Positions 44,059 to 53,630 of a DNA stretch of 64,000 nucleotides are shown piece after piece. How positions within the stretch are numbered: position 1 is the stretch's first letter; each line of letters begins with the position of its first letter. This DNA comes from Pseudovibrio sp. Alg231-02 (lineage in GTDB: Bacteria > Pseudomonadota > Alphaproteobacteria > Rhizobiales > Stappiaceae). The stretch lies in contig NZ_FREX01000005.1 of assembly GCF_900143565.1 (NCBI RefSeq), positions 62,001 through 126,000 of the forward strand, read 5' to 3'. The notes beneath the pieces are model-generated. The model ran no database searches. It was not told the DNA's origin and saw only the letters and a program-made list of their open reading frames with translations. A program made the translations under genes and the position numbers.

Positions 44059-44778
44059 TTAGCGCTCGTCTTCGTCCTCATCGCTGTCACCAGTGGATTT
44101 AAAGTTCGCGAACACAGCATCTGCATCCACGGCTTCTTCAACTTCACGGGTCTTCGGCGCAGGTGTCGCAAACGCAGCAGCCATTGCTTCTTCGCTTGTT
44201 GTTTCATCAACAGGCAGAAGGGATTGCGGCTCTTCACCTTCAATCGGTTTCGGAGCGTTCTTCGCAGCTTTCTCAACTTCGATGTCCAGCTCAATCTGGG
44301 AACACAGCCCCAGAGTAACAGGATCCATCGGATCAAGATGCGCAGAGTTCCAATGCGTTCTCGTACGGATTGCTTCAATCGTCGGCTTGGTTGTGCCAAC
44401 AAGACGCATGATCTGAGCATCAAGCAGCTCAGGATGGTAACGTACAAGCCACAAAATTGCGTTCGGGCGATCCTGTCGACGCGAAACAGGGGTGTAACGA
44501 GGACCTTTGCGCTTGTTCTCAGGAACACGCACTTTGGACTCGAAAATCTGCATACGGTAGCGCGGATCGTTCGACGCTTTTTCAATTTCGTCACGGGTCA
44601 GCTGACCTGCCAGAACAGGGTCCATACCCTTGATGCCCTGAGCAGCTTCACCATCAGCGATCGCCTTCACTTCAAGCGGATGCAGCTTACAAAACGCAGC
44701 AATCTGATCAAAGCCAAGAGCGGTGTTATCTACCAACCATACGGCTGTTGCCTTTGGCATAAGCGGCGCGTTGGACAT
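44059..44778 (-). CDS. DUF1013 cell-cycle transcriptional regulator (TrcR-like)
   Basis: This 239-residue protein of the DUF1013 family is described in alphaproteobacteria as a cell-cycle-linked transcriptional regulator (TrcR). The start at 44778 has AGGAGGG 9 bases upstream and gives MSNAPLMPKATAVWLVDNTA, the family start. Helix-turn-helix-like segments are GFDQIAAFCKLHPLEVKAIA and AQIMRLVGTTKPTIEAIRTR. An acidic Ala/Glu-rich tail ends the protein. An upstream ATG would add nine residues that overlap the ribosome binding site. Confidence 0.9.
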   Translation of the reverse strand: MSNAPLMPKATAVWLVDNTALGFDQIAAFCKLHPLEVKAIADGEAAQGIKGMDPVLAGQLTRDEIEKASNDPRYRMQIFESKVRVPENKRKGPRYTPVSRRQDRPNAILWLVRYHPELLDAQIMRLVGTTKPTIEAIRTRTHWNSAHLDPMDPVTLGLCSQIELDIEVEKAAKNAPKPIEGEEPQSLLPVDETTSEEAMAAAFATPAPKTREVEEAVDADAVFANFKSTGDSDEDEDER

Positions 44779-44963
44779 TGTATAAATCCCTCCTGAGTGC
44801 TCCACAGCCTAATCAAAGGTGGCGAAGCCGAATTCCATAAGAGTTTTTGGGAAACTTGAGCGCACTATACGCTCACATTTTCCCAAAAGCAAACCAGATC
44901 AACACGGGCCTCCACCATCTTTAGGAAACCTGTGAGAATTCAAAACCGGCCTATGCACTTTCC

Positions 44964-45971
44964 CTAGCCAACCTTGAGGATGATCTTTCCGGTATGGCCG
45001 GAACCTTCCATCCTGTCATGCGCGGCCTTTACATCGCTGATATCAAAGACCTTATCCAGAACCACCTTGACGCGGCTGGTTTCCAGCAATGGCCAGACCT
45101 TCTCACGAAGAGCATCAGCGATCTGACCTTTATACGCGTTGGTCCGTGGCCGCAGTGTTGAACCGGTGTGCGTCAGCCGCTTCATCATTAATCGGCTAAA
45201 GTTGACATTTTCCGAAGGTCCATGAAGCGTCGCAATCTGGCAGATACGCCCGTCAACCGCTGCAACAATCCAGTTCTTCTCAACGTAATCACCGCCAACC
45301 ATATCAAGGATCACTTCAACCCCCTGCTTAGATGTGATGTTACCAATCTCTTTCACAAAATCGGTCGTCCGGTAGTTGATCACATAGTCCGCCCCAAGCT
45401 CGCGAACCGCCTGTGCCTTCTCATCAGACCCAACCGTCGTAAACACCTCAGCGCCGAAGGCCTTTGCCAATTGAATGGCTGTTGTCCCAATCCCGGAAGA
45501 CCCGCCATGAACAAGGAACTTCTCACCAGACTGAAGCCCCAAACGGTCAAACACATTGGACCACACCGTAAAGAAAGTCTCCGGAATGCCGGCAGCTTCC
45601 TCCATAGATATCCCCGCAGGCACATGCAGAACATGCGCAGCAGGCGCAACACAATACTGCGCATACCCACCACCCGGCGTCAGCGCACAAACCCGCTCCC
45701 CTAAGCTGTGAGAAGCAACACCCTCTCCCAACTCCACAATTTCACCAGAAACTTCCAGCCCCAGCAAAGGAGAAGCCCCGGGAGGTGGCGGATATGCTCC
45801 CGTTCGCTGAATGACATCCGGACGATTTACCCCCGCCGCATGAACCTTGATCAGCACCTCGCCGACACCAGGCCTGGGGACTTCAACCTCTGCAATTTCA
45901 AGGACTTCCGAACCCCCGACACCGTTCATTACAACGGCTTTCATTTGTGCTGAACGATCATCTATTGTCAT
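44964..45971 (-). CDS. NAD(P)H quinone oxidoreductase, zinc-independent MDR family
   Basis: This 335-residue medium-chain dehydrogenase/reductase of the PIG3/QOR type starts MTIDDRSAQMKAVVMNGVGG. It has the N-terminal GroES-like domain (VHAAGVNRPDVIQRTGAYPP) and the NADPH-binding motif VHGGSSGIGTTAIQLAKAFG. Structural and catalytic zinc cysteines are absent, as in this class. Members reduce quinones with NADPH. The in-frame extension beyond 45971 is antisense to the DUF1192 gene and unlikely to be translated. Confidence 0.92.
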   Translation of the reverse strand: MTIDDRSAQMKAVVMNGVGGSEVLEIAEVEVPRPGVGEVLIKVHAAGVNRPDVIQRTGAYPPPPGASPLLGLEVSGEIVELGEGVASHSLGERVCALTPGGGYAQYCVAPAAHVLHVPAGISMEEAAGIPETFFTVWSNVFDRLGLQSGEKFLVHGGSSGIGTTAIQLAKAFGAEVFTTVGSDEKAQAVRELGADYVINYRTTDFVKEIGNITSKQGVEVILDMVGGDYVEKNWIVAAVDGRICQIATLHGPSENVNFSRLMMKRLTHTGSTLRPRTNAYKGQIADALREKVWPLLETSRVKVVLDKVFDISDVKAAHDRMEGSGHTGKIILKVG

Positions 45972-46134
45972 AAGCTGCCTCGATTTTTGCAAATAGCGAA
46001 ACTGCTGCTTGCTCACCTTCTCAATTAGGTAAAGAATAGTAGCCGACAAGTGCCCGTCTACCCCACCAAAGGTGAATTCTCGCTTTTTTGATATCGAGAA
46101 TTCACCAAGGCAAACACAAGGAGTACATAACGCT

Positions 46135-46329
46135 ATGGGTTTATTCGATGATGATGACACACCTCGCCCAGCAACCTCCGGGGTAATGGTGGGAGAGCCC
46201 CTCACGAACCTCTCAATCCACGAATTAAATGAGCGTCTTGAGCAGCTTAAGGCAGAGATCGTGCGCGTTGAGAATGAGATCGAAACAAAATCAAGCGCCA
46301 ACTCATCAGCCGAAAGCTTCTTTAAGTAA
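46135..46329 (+). CDS. DUF1192 family small protein
   Basis: This 64-residue protein begins MGLFDDDDTPRPATSGVMVG, followed by the conserved LTNLSIHELNERLEQLKAEI helix, diagnostic of DUF1192. AAGGAG precedes the ATG. The family is confined largely to alphaproteobacteria and of unknown function. It is divergent from the quinone oxidoreductase gene. Confidence 0.88.
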   Translation: MGLFDDDDTPRPATSGVMVGEPLTNLSIHELNERLEQLKAEIVRVENEIETKSSANSSAESFFK

Positions 46330-46772
46330 TCAAACAAAGTTTAAAACAAAAACTTACTCAAATTCATATAAATGCAAGCTACAAATTGCAAATAAATGAA
46401 TTGGATACTTATAGTTTACGTATCGTTAACCATTTTAAATTAGAACTTAGTTATTCCAGTTGATCTGGAACCAGAGTGAACATTCACTCTGCTTGACGCC
46501 TCCCTGTTAAAACACCTCAGAGCCGCACCGATGCGGCTCTTTTTTTCTGCTCAGACAACACCCTGCCCCGGTTTAATCACTCTATTCACAACCATGAGTT
46601 GGCACGGGCTTTGCTCCGCTCAGATTGAAGTAAGATCTCTTGCTCCATTTCGAGACAGTTTTATTCTTTCCAAAAGGCTCACTTCAATTTTCGAGCCGTA
46701 ATTGTTTCAGACTGGGATTTTAAAGGACGCGAGTGAGAGAAACCTAACGCAGTTATTGAAGGGATTTTTAAG
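46330..46772. other. Intergenic region between DUF1192 and rcdA genes
   Basis: It is AT-rich and without a supported coding frame. It contains the three-hairpin RNA candidate at 46456-46546 and, after it, about 225 bases that should hold the rcdA promoter and leader. Confidence 0.5.
46456..46546 (+). ncRNA. Candidate small RNA of three hairpins ending in an intrinsic terminator
   Basis: Three stems lie in series: CCAG-ttgat-CTGG (46456-46468), CAGAGTGAA-ca-TTCACTCTG (46472-46491) and AGAGCCGCA-ccga-TGCGGCTCT (46519-46540), followed by six further T (46541-46546). The single-stranded linker between stems 2 and 3 carries GCCTCCC, complementary to Shine-Dalgarno sequences. The preceding gene ends about 130 bases upstream. 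It could instead be the 3' UTR of the DUF1192 gene with its terminator. Confidence 0.5.
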
Positions 46773-47297
46773 ATGGGTGAATTCAAAACTGAAACAGGGC
46801 CAGAGAACACCTTCAACTTCGCTCAACGGCTCATGTCCTCCCAAAACTTCACGGAGCTTTTCCGCGAAGGGATGGGCCTTATTGAAGACACTGCATCCTA
46901 TCTTGATGGTCCGGGCAGGAAACAGAGCAAAGCTCTTGGCTCCGCCGCGTCTCTCGCTTACGCAACCGAGTCCATGCGCCTCACCACACGCCTCATGCAG
47001 ATGGCCTCCTGGCTTCTGCTGCAACGGGCAGTCAATGATGGTGAGATTGTACAAGCAGAAGCTCAGAATGAGAAAAACAAGATCCGCGTCGATAATGCGA
47101 CCAAGGAAATGCAGAACCCGGCCTGGCCAGACCTGCCTGAAACACTTCGCACCCTGATCGAGACCTCATTCCACCTGCAAAGACGCATCAAGCACGTCGA
47201 TAGCATGCTCAAGGAGGAGCTCCTGCGCGAGCAAGCGGCAAACACCTCCAATCCAGTGGGTGATCAGCTCTCTCAAATCACAGCAGCGTTTAAATAG
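46773..47297 (+). CDS. rcdA: RcdA-type regulator of CtrA degradation (DUF1465)
   Basis: RcdA is the adaptor that, with CpdR and PopA, delivers CtrA and other substrates to ClpXP during the alphaproteobacterial cell cycle. The 174-residue helical protein shows the DUF1465 blocks FAQRLMSSQNFTELFREGMG, LIEDTASYLDGPGR, AYATESMRLTTRLMQMASWL and LRTLIETSFHLQRRIKHVDS. Its C-terminal tail is flexible. It is convergent with rpmE across a bidirectional terminator. Confidence 0.9.
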   Translation: MGEFKTETGPENTFNFAQRLMSSQNFTELFREGMGLIEDTASYLDGPGRKQSKALGSAASLAYATESMRLTTRLMQMASWLLLQRAVNDGEIVQAEAQNEKNKIRVDNATKEMQNPAWPDLPETLRTLIETSFHLQRRIKHVDSMLKEELLREQAANTSNPVGDQLSQITAAFK

Positions 47298-47360
47298 CCT
47301 GATAAGTTTCGCTAGCGTCGAACTCCGCTAGCAACCCTGCGCACTCCTCAAACGCGCACA

Positions 47361-47392
47361 AAAAAACCCGAAGCAAACGCTTCGGGTTTTTT
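47361..47392. terminator. Bidirectional terminator between rcdA and rpmE
   Basis: AAAAAACCCGAAGC and GCTTCGGGTTTTTT form a perfect 14-bp stem with loop AAAC and T-tracts on both strands, serving both convergent genes. Confidence 0.9.
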
Positions 47393-47414
47393 AATTTCGC
47401 AAACTTCAGAGCAA

Positions 47415-47639
47415 TTATTTGCCCAGGAAGCCACCAAACTTGTTGGTGAAGCGGGACACGCGACCGCCACGGTCCATGAGCTGACGGTCACCACCAGTCC
47501 ATGCTGGGTGGGAGCTCGGATCGATGTCGAGCTGCAGGGTGTCACCTTCTTTACCGTAAGTAGAACGGGTGGTGAATTCGGAACCATCAACGAGTTTTAC
47601 AGTGATGGTGTGGTAATCTGGATGAATGTCCTGTTTCAT
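47415..47639 (-). CDS. rpmE: 50S ribosomal protein L31
   Basis: This 74-residue ribosomal protein starts [20 protein letters not shown] and has the SSHPAWTG and [12 protein letters not shown] motifs. It lacks the zinc-binding cysteine pairs of classical L31, as is usual for rhizobial L31. It is divergent from the ABC exporter gene, the common order in Hyphomicrobiales. Confidence 0.97.
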   Translation of the reverse strand: MKQDIHPDYHTITVKLVDGSEFTTRSTYGKEGDTLQLDIDPSSHPAWTGGDRQLMDRGGRVSRFTNKFGGFLGK

Positions 47640-47901
47640 GACTAAACTGTCCTGTCAGCAACGGCTGAGCCGCCTCAATCAAAAGATGGGCTTAGGGCTG
47701 GCCTGAAGCATCGGTAGAAAGAAGCCGCACTTTTCCAAGAACGGCACAATTGTGAAGGGGTCTATACCCCATCCAAACCGAGGAAACAAGAGGGTACAGC
47801 CCGCAGAAAACCAGAGAAAGCGCTTGCAATTAAAACTATCGGGACACATCTACTGCATCATACGATAAACTTAAATGATTTCGCAGATATCCGGGGGTGG
47901 C

Positions 47902-49704
47902 ATGAGCCAGCGGGACTCAAACAATCGGGAAAAGACCTTGCGTCCACTCGCAACACTTTTCCCTTATCTTTTAAGGCACAAAGCCCGTCTGGTTCTGGCA
48001 ACCTTTGCTCTGCTGGCGGCAGCTGGCCTCACTTTGGTACTGCCAATTGCCGTCCGCTACATGGTTGACTACGGTTTTACCGGCGACAACCCCAACTTGA
48101 TTGACGATTATTTCATTGTCATTATTTTTGTAATCGCACTACTCGCCCTCACCAGCTCACTTCGTTACTACATGGTCATGATGATTGGTGAGCGAGTCGT
48201 AGCGGACTTACGCTCTGACGTGTTCCGTCACCTCACTTATTTATCCCCCTCATTCTACGACAAAACAAAGTCCGGTGAGATCATTTCGCGCCTGACAGCC
48301 GATACGACCCTCATTCAGTCAGCATTCGGAGCCAGCGCATCTATTGCCCTGCGACACTTGCTGATGTTCGCTGGTTCGACGACCCTGATGGTCATCACCA
48401 GCCCGCGCCTCTCCTTGTTTGTGCTGCTTGCGATCCCACTCATTGTCTTGCCTCTGCTTGGCTTTGGCCGTGCGGTTCGCAACAGAACCAGCCATGCACA
48501 ATCCACTCTGGCAAATGCAATTGCTTATGCAACAGAAGCACTTGGTTCCATTCGCACACTGCAGGCTTTCACCAATGAAAAGAGCGTTTCAGACAGGTTT
48601 GCAGGAGATATCGAGACAACCTATGAAGTTGCTCTCATTGCCACCCGCGCTCGCGCATTCCTGATTGCGACAATCATCCTGATCATCGCCTCAAGCATTG
48701 TGGCAGTACTCTGGGTTGGCGCACTGGACGTGATTGATGGCCGTATGAGTGGCGGTCAGCTCACACAGTTCCTCATCTATTCCATCATTGCTGCTGGAGC
48801 TATGAGCGAACTCTCTCAGGTTTGGGGCGAACTGGCAAAAGCCGCTGGCGCAGCAGACCGCATTACAGGACTGCTGCATGTTCCATCTGAAATCAATGCA
48901 CCAGCCAATCCAGTCACTCTCCCCTCTCCTGCCATTGGCGAGCTTGAGTTTGATGATGTCGACTTCCATTACCCAACAGCAAAAGAAGCTGGCGTCCTGG
49001 AGGGCTTAAACCTCTCCGTCAAGAAAGGCGAAACAGTTGCTATTGTCGGCCCGAGTGGCGCAGGCAAGTCCACACTGTTCCAGCTCTTGATGCGATATTA
49101 CGATCCGGTTGCAGGTAAAGTCACACTCGACGGCATCGAACTGAACTCTGCTGATCCACGAGACTTACGCGAGCACATCGCTCTGGTCCCTCAGGACACC
49201 GCTATTTTCGGCAGCTCAATTGCAGAAAACATCGCATTTGGCAAAGAGGTCGCGTCCAGAGAGCAAATTGTTGAAGCTGCAAAGTTCGCGTTGGCTGATG
49301 ACTTCATCAACAACATGAAAAACGGCTATGACACACTCATTGGCGAGCGTGGGGTAACTCTCTCAGGAGGCCAACGACAGCGCATCGCGATCGCTCGTGC
49401 CATTCTGAAAGACGCCCCTGTTTTGCTGCTGGACGAAGCCACCAGCGCACTGGATGCCGAAAGCGAGACCATTGTCCAAAAAGCCCTCGATAAGCTTATG
49501 GAAGGCCGGACCACACTGATTATCGCACATCGTCTGGCAACGGTCCTCAAAGCAGATCGTATCGTTGTGATGGACGGCGGGAAGATCGTGGAAGAAGGCA
49601 CCCACGACACACTGGTCGCTCAAAACGGTCTTTATGCAAAACTCGCCAGAATGCAATTTGAGATTGGAGCAGAAGCGCTCAACTCTCAGGAAAAAGCAAG
49701 CTAG
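47902..49704 (+). CDS. ABC exporter (fused membrane and ATPase domains, MsbA-like)
   Basis: This 600-residue half-transporter has six membrane helices (about 25-310) and an ATPase domain. That domain contains Walker A GPSGAGKST, Q-loop LVPQDTAIFG, signature LSGGQRQRIAIARAIL, Walker B VLLLDEATSALD and H-loop IIAHRLATV. I chose the ATG at 47902 after GGGGGTGGC; another ATG lies 27 bases upstream. Family members export lipids, peptides or drugs; the substrate is not predictable. In relatives this gene also neighbours rpmE. Confidence 0.93.
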   Translation: MSQRDSNNREKTLRPLATLFPYLLRHKARLVLATFALLAAAGLTLVLPIAVRYMVDYGFTGDNPNLIDDYFIVIIFVIALLALTSSLRYYMVMMIGERVVADLRSDVFRHLTYLSPSFYDKTKSGEIISRLTADTTLIQSAFGASASIALRHLLMFAGSTTLMVITSPRLSLFVLLAIPLIVLPLLGFGRAVRNRTSHAQSTLANAIAYATEALGSIRTLQAFTNEKSVSDRFAGDIETTYEVALIATRARAFLIATIILIIASSIVAVLWVGALDVIDGRMSGGQLTQFLIYSIIAAGAMSELSQVWGELAKAAGAADRITGLLHVPSEINAPANPVTLPSPAIGELEFDDVDFHYPTAKEAGVLEGLNLSVKKGETVAIVGPSGAGKSTLFQLLMRYYDPVAGKVTLDGIELNSADPRDLREHIALVPQDTAIFGSSIAENIAFGKEVASREQIVEAAKFALADDFINNMKNGYDTLIGERGVTLSGGQRQRIAIARAILKDAPVLLLDEATSALDAESETIVQKALDKLMEGRTTLIIAHRLATVLKADRIVVMDGGKIVEEGTHDTLVAQNGLYAKLARMQFEIGAEALNSQEKAS

Positions 49705-49745
49705 AGCGCACTCCAGAAAAGCGTATCTGTCTTTCAGACAAAACA
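49704..49745. repeat. Degenerate AGCGC...GAAAAGCG dispersed repeat
   Basis: AGAGCGCACTCCAGAAAAGC followed by GTATCTGTCTTTCAGACAAA resembles the 33.1 and 35.9 kb repeats, with much decay. Confidence 0.35.
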
Positions 49746-49753
49746 CTCATAAA

Positions 49754-49786
49754 AAAAAGCCGCGCTTGCACCAAGCGCGGCTTTTT
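49754..49786. terminator. Bidirectional terminator between the ABC exporter and SDR genes
   Basis: AAAAAGCCGCGCTTG and CAAGCGCGGCTTTTT form a perfect 15-bp stem with a 3-base loop (CAC), with A/T tracts on both sides, between convergent genes. Confidence 0.9.
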
Positions 49787-49804
49787 CAATTCTATCTGCG
49801 AAGC

Positions 49805-50596
49805 TTACTCAGGCTCACTCACATCCACTGTATAGTTCAGCGGCATGCGCGCACCATCAGCAAAAATGGTCTGCCCGGAAACATAACTTGCATCTTCTGA
49901 AGCAAGGAACGCAGCAATGCTCGCCACTTCAGCAGGTTGTCCCAAACGACCAAGCGGCGTCCGGGAAAGAACCGTTTCCATCTTGCTCGCATCCTGCACA
50001 ACGCTCTTGAGCATCTGTGTCTCAATGGAACCAGGCCCAATACCGTTGACACGAATGCCGTGCTTTGCCAACGCCACAGCCGAAACGTGCGTCAGCTGGT
50101 TCAAGCCACCCTTGGAGATCGTATAAGGAACCTGATCAGGGATCGCCAAAACACTGTTTACGGAGCTGATATTGATGATTGAGCCAGCAGAACCGCCTTC
50201 TTCAACTTTCTCGACCATATGCCGTGCAACAGCTTGAGAGCACAGGAATGCACCCTTCAAATTGACACGTAGAACCCGGTCAAAATCATCTTCAGAAAGC
50301 TGAAGAAAATCACCAGCTGCTGTAATGCCAGCGTTATTAACCAGCACATCAATGTCGCCAAACTCATCCAGAGTGTTTGCAATCATATTGCGTACATCAA
50401 GGCGAACGCTGACGTCGCAATGGCAAAACGCCACATGCCCAAACTCGGAAAGAGCTTCCTGAGCCGCTTCTCCGGCCCGCTCATCGGAGTCGGAGATCAT
50501 GACTTTGGCGCCATCTTGCAAAAAACGCTGCGCAATAGCGTAACCGATGCCTTGAGCGCCACCGGTTACAATCGCAACTTTCTTCTCTAGTTTCAC
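49805..50596 (-). CDS. Short-chain dehydrogenase/reductase (SDR)
   Basis: This is a 263-residue classical SDR with cofactor motif VTGGAQGIGYAIAQRF, Asp-ending beta2 strand (ISDSDERA, favouring NAD), NNAGITAAGDF, catalytic Ser in INISSVNS, YTISK active-site Tyr/Lys and GPGSIETQ. It is related to 3-oxoacyl-ACP reductases and polyol or sugar dehydrogenases; the substrate is not clear. It lies 102 bases downstream of prpE. Confidence 0.9.
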   Translation of the reverse strand: MKLEKKVAIVTGGAQGIGYAIAQRFLQDGAKVMISDSDERAGEAAQEALSEFGHVAFCHCDVSVRLDVRNMIANTLDEFGDIDVLVNNAGITAAGDFLQLSEDDFDRVLRVNLKGAFLCSQAVARHMVEKVEEGGSAGSIINISSVNSVLAIPDQVPYTISKGGLNQLTHVSAVALAKHGIRVNGIGPGSIETQMLKSVVQDASKMETVLSRTPLGRLGQPAEVASIAAFLASEDASYVSGQTIFADGARMPLNYTVDVSEPE

Positions 50597-50698
50597 TTTG
50601 AAGATACCTCTGGCAATGCCGAAATTTCGCCGACCATAATCTCAAAGCCTAAACATGTCGATGCACTTCTCCAGTAAAACTGCTTAGTTCCTCTGAAT

Positions 50699-52612
50699 TT
50701 AGCTAACAGATGCCACCCCACGAACAGAGATCGCTTCAGCAATTTCCTCGAGAATAGCAGGGTCATCAATTGTCGCTGGCATCTTGAACTCTTCACCATC
50801 TGCAATCTTCCGCATGGTCGCTCGAAGGATCTTACCAGACCGCGTTTTGGGAAGGCGCTCAACGGTAATCGCCAGCTTAAAGGCAGCAACAGGACCAACC
50901 TTTTCACGCACCAAAGCAACCAGCTCTTTCTCAATCACAGCAGTCTGTTTTTCAACGCCGCTCTTCAGAACAACAAAACCACATGGCAACTGGCCCTTGA
51001 GATTGTCGGCAATCCCAATCACGGCACACTCAGCCACATCCGGATGCTCAGAAAGAACTTCCTCCATGCCCCCCGTAGACAAGCGATGCCCAGCCACGTT
51101 GATGATGTCATCGGTACGAGCCATGATGAAGAGATAGCCGTCATCATCCATAAGACCAGCATCTGCTGTCTTGTAATAACCGGGGAACTCTGTGAGATAC
51201 GCTTCCTTGAACCGGTCATCAGCATTCCAAAGCGTTGGCAGCGATCCCGGTGGCATCGGTAGCTTCACAACAATGTTGCCCAGCTCACCCGCTCCAAGCT
51301 CATTCCCTTCATCATCAAGCACGCGCATATCATATCCCGGCATCGGGACAGTGGAACTGCCCAACTTGATAGGCAGCTTACCAAGGCCAAGAGGGTTACC
51401 AGCGATGCACCAGCCAGTCTCTGTCTGCCACCAATGATCGATGACAGGTACACCGAGCAGGTTCTCCGCCCATAAAATTGTATCCGGATCAGCTCGCTCT
51501 CCTGCAAGGAACAGCGACCGCAAGCCAGCAATGCTGTACTTCGCCAGCTCCTTACCTTCCGGATCTTCTTTCTTGATCGCCCGGAAAGCCGTCGGCGCAG
51601 TGAACAGCGAAACCACAGAATGCTCCGAGATCACCCGCCAGAACGCGCCAGCATCCGGTGTTCCAACCGGCTTACCTTCATAAAGAATAGTCGCGGCCCC
51701 ATGAAGTAGCGGCGCATAAACGATGTAAGAGTGACCAACCACCCAGCCCACATCAGACGCAGCCCAGAACACTTCACCCGGATCAATACCGTAGAGGTTT
51801 TCCATGGACCACTTGAGCGCAACCATATGCCCGCCATTGTCACGCACCACGCCTTTCGGCTGTCCGGTCGTACCGGAGGTATAGAGCACGTAAAGTGGAT
51901 CAGTCGCAGCAACAGGGACACATTCAGTGGTCATCTTCTCGGCCACCGCAGTTTCCATCAGTGCGCCCAGATCAAAGTCACGGCCTTCAATGAGGCCAGC
52001 AACCTTTTGCTCGCGTTGCTGAACAAAACAGAAATCAGGTTTATGGGAGGACAGTTCAATGGCACGGTCCAGCAGCGGCTTATACTCAACCACACGCCCC
52101 GGCTCGATGCCGCAAGATGCACTGATGATAGCCTGAGGCTTACAATCCTCGATACGAACAGCAAGCTCTTGAGCCGCAAAACCGCCAAATACAACAGAGT
52201 GGATCGCACCAAGCCGTGCGCAGGCGAGCATTGCAAACGTCGCTTCAGGGATCATGGGCATATAGATCAGCACCATAGTGCCTTTTTCAACGCCCTTTTC
52301 ACGCAGCAGCGCTGCCATAGCTCCCACTTGCTCTTGCACATCAAGATACGTGTAGGTGCGCTTCTCACCAGTAACAGCACTGTCGTAGATGATCGCTGGC
52401 TGTCCCGGACGGCCATGCTCTACGTGGCGATCAACACAGTTGTAGCAGGTGTTGCACTCACCGCCGACAAACCATCGTCCATATGTGCCTTGCGAAGCAT
52501 CGAATGTCTTGGTGTAGGGCGAGAACCAGTCAATGCCCTTAGCAGCTTCATCCCAGAAGGCTTCTTTGTTTTCTTTCCATCCATTGTAGATGTCGTGGTA
52601 TCGGCTCGTCAT
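50699..52612 (-). CDS. prpE: Propionyl-CoA synthetase PrpE
   Basis: PrpE activates propionate to propionyl-CoA with ATP. The 637-residue ANL-superfamily enzyme starts at the ATG at 52612 (GGAGGAGAGC upstream; MTSRYHDIYNGWKENKEAFW). It has the AMP-binding P-loop YTSGTTGQPKGVVRDNGGH, the acyl-pocket segment VFWAASDVGWVVGHSYIVYA, the TETGW motif and the C-terminal catalytic Lys in LPKTRSGKILRATMRKI. The N-terminal NTCYNCVDRH block is shared with acetyl-CoA synthetases; the RDNGGHMVALKW segment is characteristic of PrpE. No methylcitrate genes are nearby. Confidence 0.92.
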   Translation of the reverse strand: MTSRYHDIYNGWKENKEAFWDEAAKGIDWFSPYTKTFDASQGTYGRWFVGGECNTCYNCVDRHVEHGRPGQPAIIYDSAVTGEKRTYTYLDVQEQVGAMAALLREKGVEKGTMVLIYMPMIPEATFAMLACARLGAIHSVVFGGFAAQELAVRIEDCKPQAIISASCGIEPGRVVEYKPLLDRAIELSSHKPDFCFVQQREQKVAGLIEGRDFDLGALMETAVAEKMTTECVPVAATDPLYVLYTSGTTGQPKGVVRDNGGHMVALKWSMENLYGIDPGEVFWAASDVGWVVGHSYIVYAPLLHGAATILYEGKPVGTPDAGAFWRVISEHSVVSLFTAPTAFRAIKKEDPEGKELAKYSIAGLRSLFLAGERADPDTILWAENLLGVPVIDHWWQTETGWCIAGNPLGLGKLPIKLGSSTVPMPGYDMRVLDDEGNELGAGELGNIVVKLPMPPGSLPTLWNADDRFKEAYLTEFPGYYKTADAGLMDDDGYLFIMARTDDIINVAGHRLSTGGMEEVLSEHPDVAECAVIGIADNLKGQLPCGFVVLKSGVEKQTAVIEKELVALVREKVGPVAAFKLAITVERLPKTRSGKILRATMRKIADGEEFKMPATIDDPAILEEIAEAISVRGVASVS

Positions 52613-52815
52613 AGCTGCTCTCCTCCCATGCACCCCTGCATAGTACCTGTCCACAGGTTCGGCTAAGACTGAGCCCTGAATGCCCTAAAGGCAAGTTTTG
52701 CTATATTAGAAAATCGGCTTATAACTAAAGATGACCATATAGTTTTCAACCTGCCTATTTCTTAGTTTCCTCTTAAATAAAAAGGACTTGCCTGCACCCT
52801 TGCGGGAAACAAATC

Positions 52816-53574
52816 ATGCTGCCAATTACTGATCCCTTCTTCTACCTCTGTGCAATACCTGCTGTTTTCATTGTTGGCATGGCCAAAGGAGGATTCGGAG
52901 GCGGCCTCGCCCTTGTCGGTGTGCCGCTTATGTCATTGGCAATTCCACCTGTGCAGGCAGCAGGAATACTCCTCCCGATCCTGTTGGTCATGGACGCAGT
53001 CGGACTTTTCTCTTACCGGGCAATCTTTTGCAGAAAAACACTGGCCATTCTCATACCAGCTGGCCTGACGGGAACCCTGATCGGCTATTTTGCTGCAGCC
53101 TACATCTCTGAAACCCACATCAGACTGGTCACTGGCGCAATCGCTTTGGTCTTTGTGCTCGATTATTGGTTCAACAACAAAGCCAACAAACCGCCAAAGC
53201 CGCAGAATGTTCTTTTAGGAGGGTTCTGGGGTACAGTTTCTGGCGTCACCAGTTTCATCGCCCACGCAGGCGGAGCCCCATTTCAAATGTATGTCTTGCC
53301 ACTCAGACTGGCACCACCGGTCATGGCAGGCACCGCGGTTATCTTCTTTTCGGTCGTAAATTTCTCAAAAGTGCTGCCTTACTTCGCCCTTGGTCAGTTT
53401 GACGCCAAAAACATCGCGACATCTCTTGTATTGCTACCGCTCGCCCCTCTGGCGACACTGGCAGGAATCAAGATCGTAAAACACATCAACAAAGAGCTGT
53501 TCTACAAGATCACGTATGCAGCCCTGTTTGTTATCGCACTCAAACTGATTTGGGATGGCGCATCAGGCTTTTAA
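52816..53574 (+). CDS. TauE/SafE-family permease (copy 3)
   Basis: This 252-residue membrane protein has about eight helices and the TauE motifs GMAKGGFGGGLALVGVPLMS and LLGGFWGTVSGVTSFIAHAG followed by GAPFQMYVLPL. It is a different subfamily from the tandem pair at 10-12 kb (GGFGGG rather than GFAGFG). It is divergent from prpE. The substrate is probably a small organic anion or sulfite. Confidence 0.88.
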   Translation: MLPITDPFFYLCAIPAVFIVGMAKGGFGGGLALVGVPLMSLAIPPVQAAGILLPILLVMDAVGLFSYRAIFCRKTLAILIPAGLTGTLIGYFAAAYISETHIRLVTGAIALVFVLDYWFNNKANKPPKPQNVLLGGFWGTVSGVTSFIAHAGGAPFQMYVLPLRLAPPVMAGTAVIFFSVVNFSKVLPYFALGQFDAKNIATSLVLLPLAPLATLAGIKIVKHINKELFYKITYAALFVIALKLIWDGASGF

Positions 53575-53630
53575 GACATGTTATACTATGCAGAGATAGG
53601 GCGTAGATAAGCCATCAGCTACTTGAGTTA

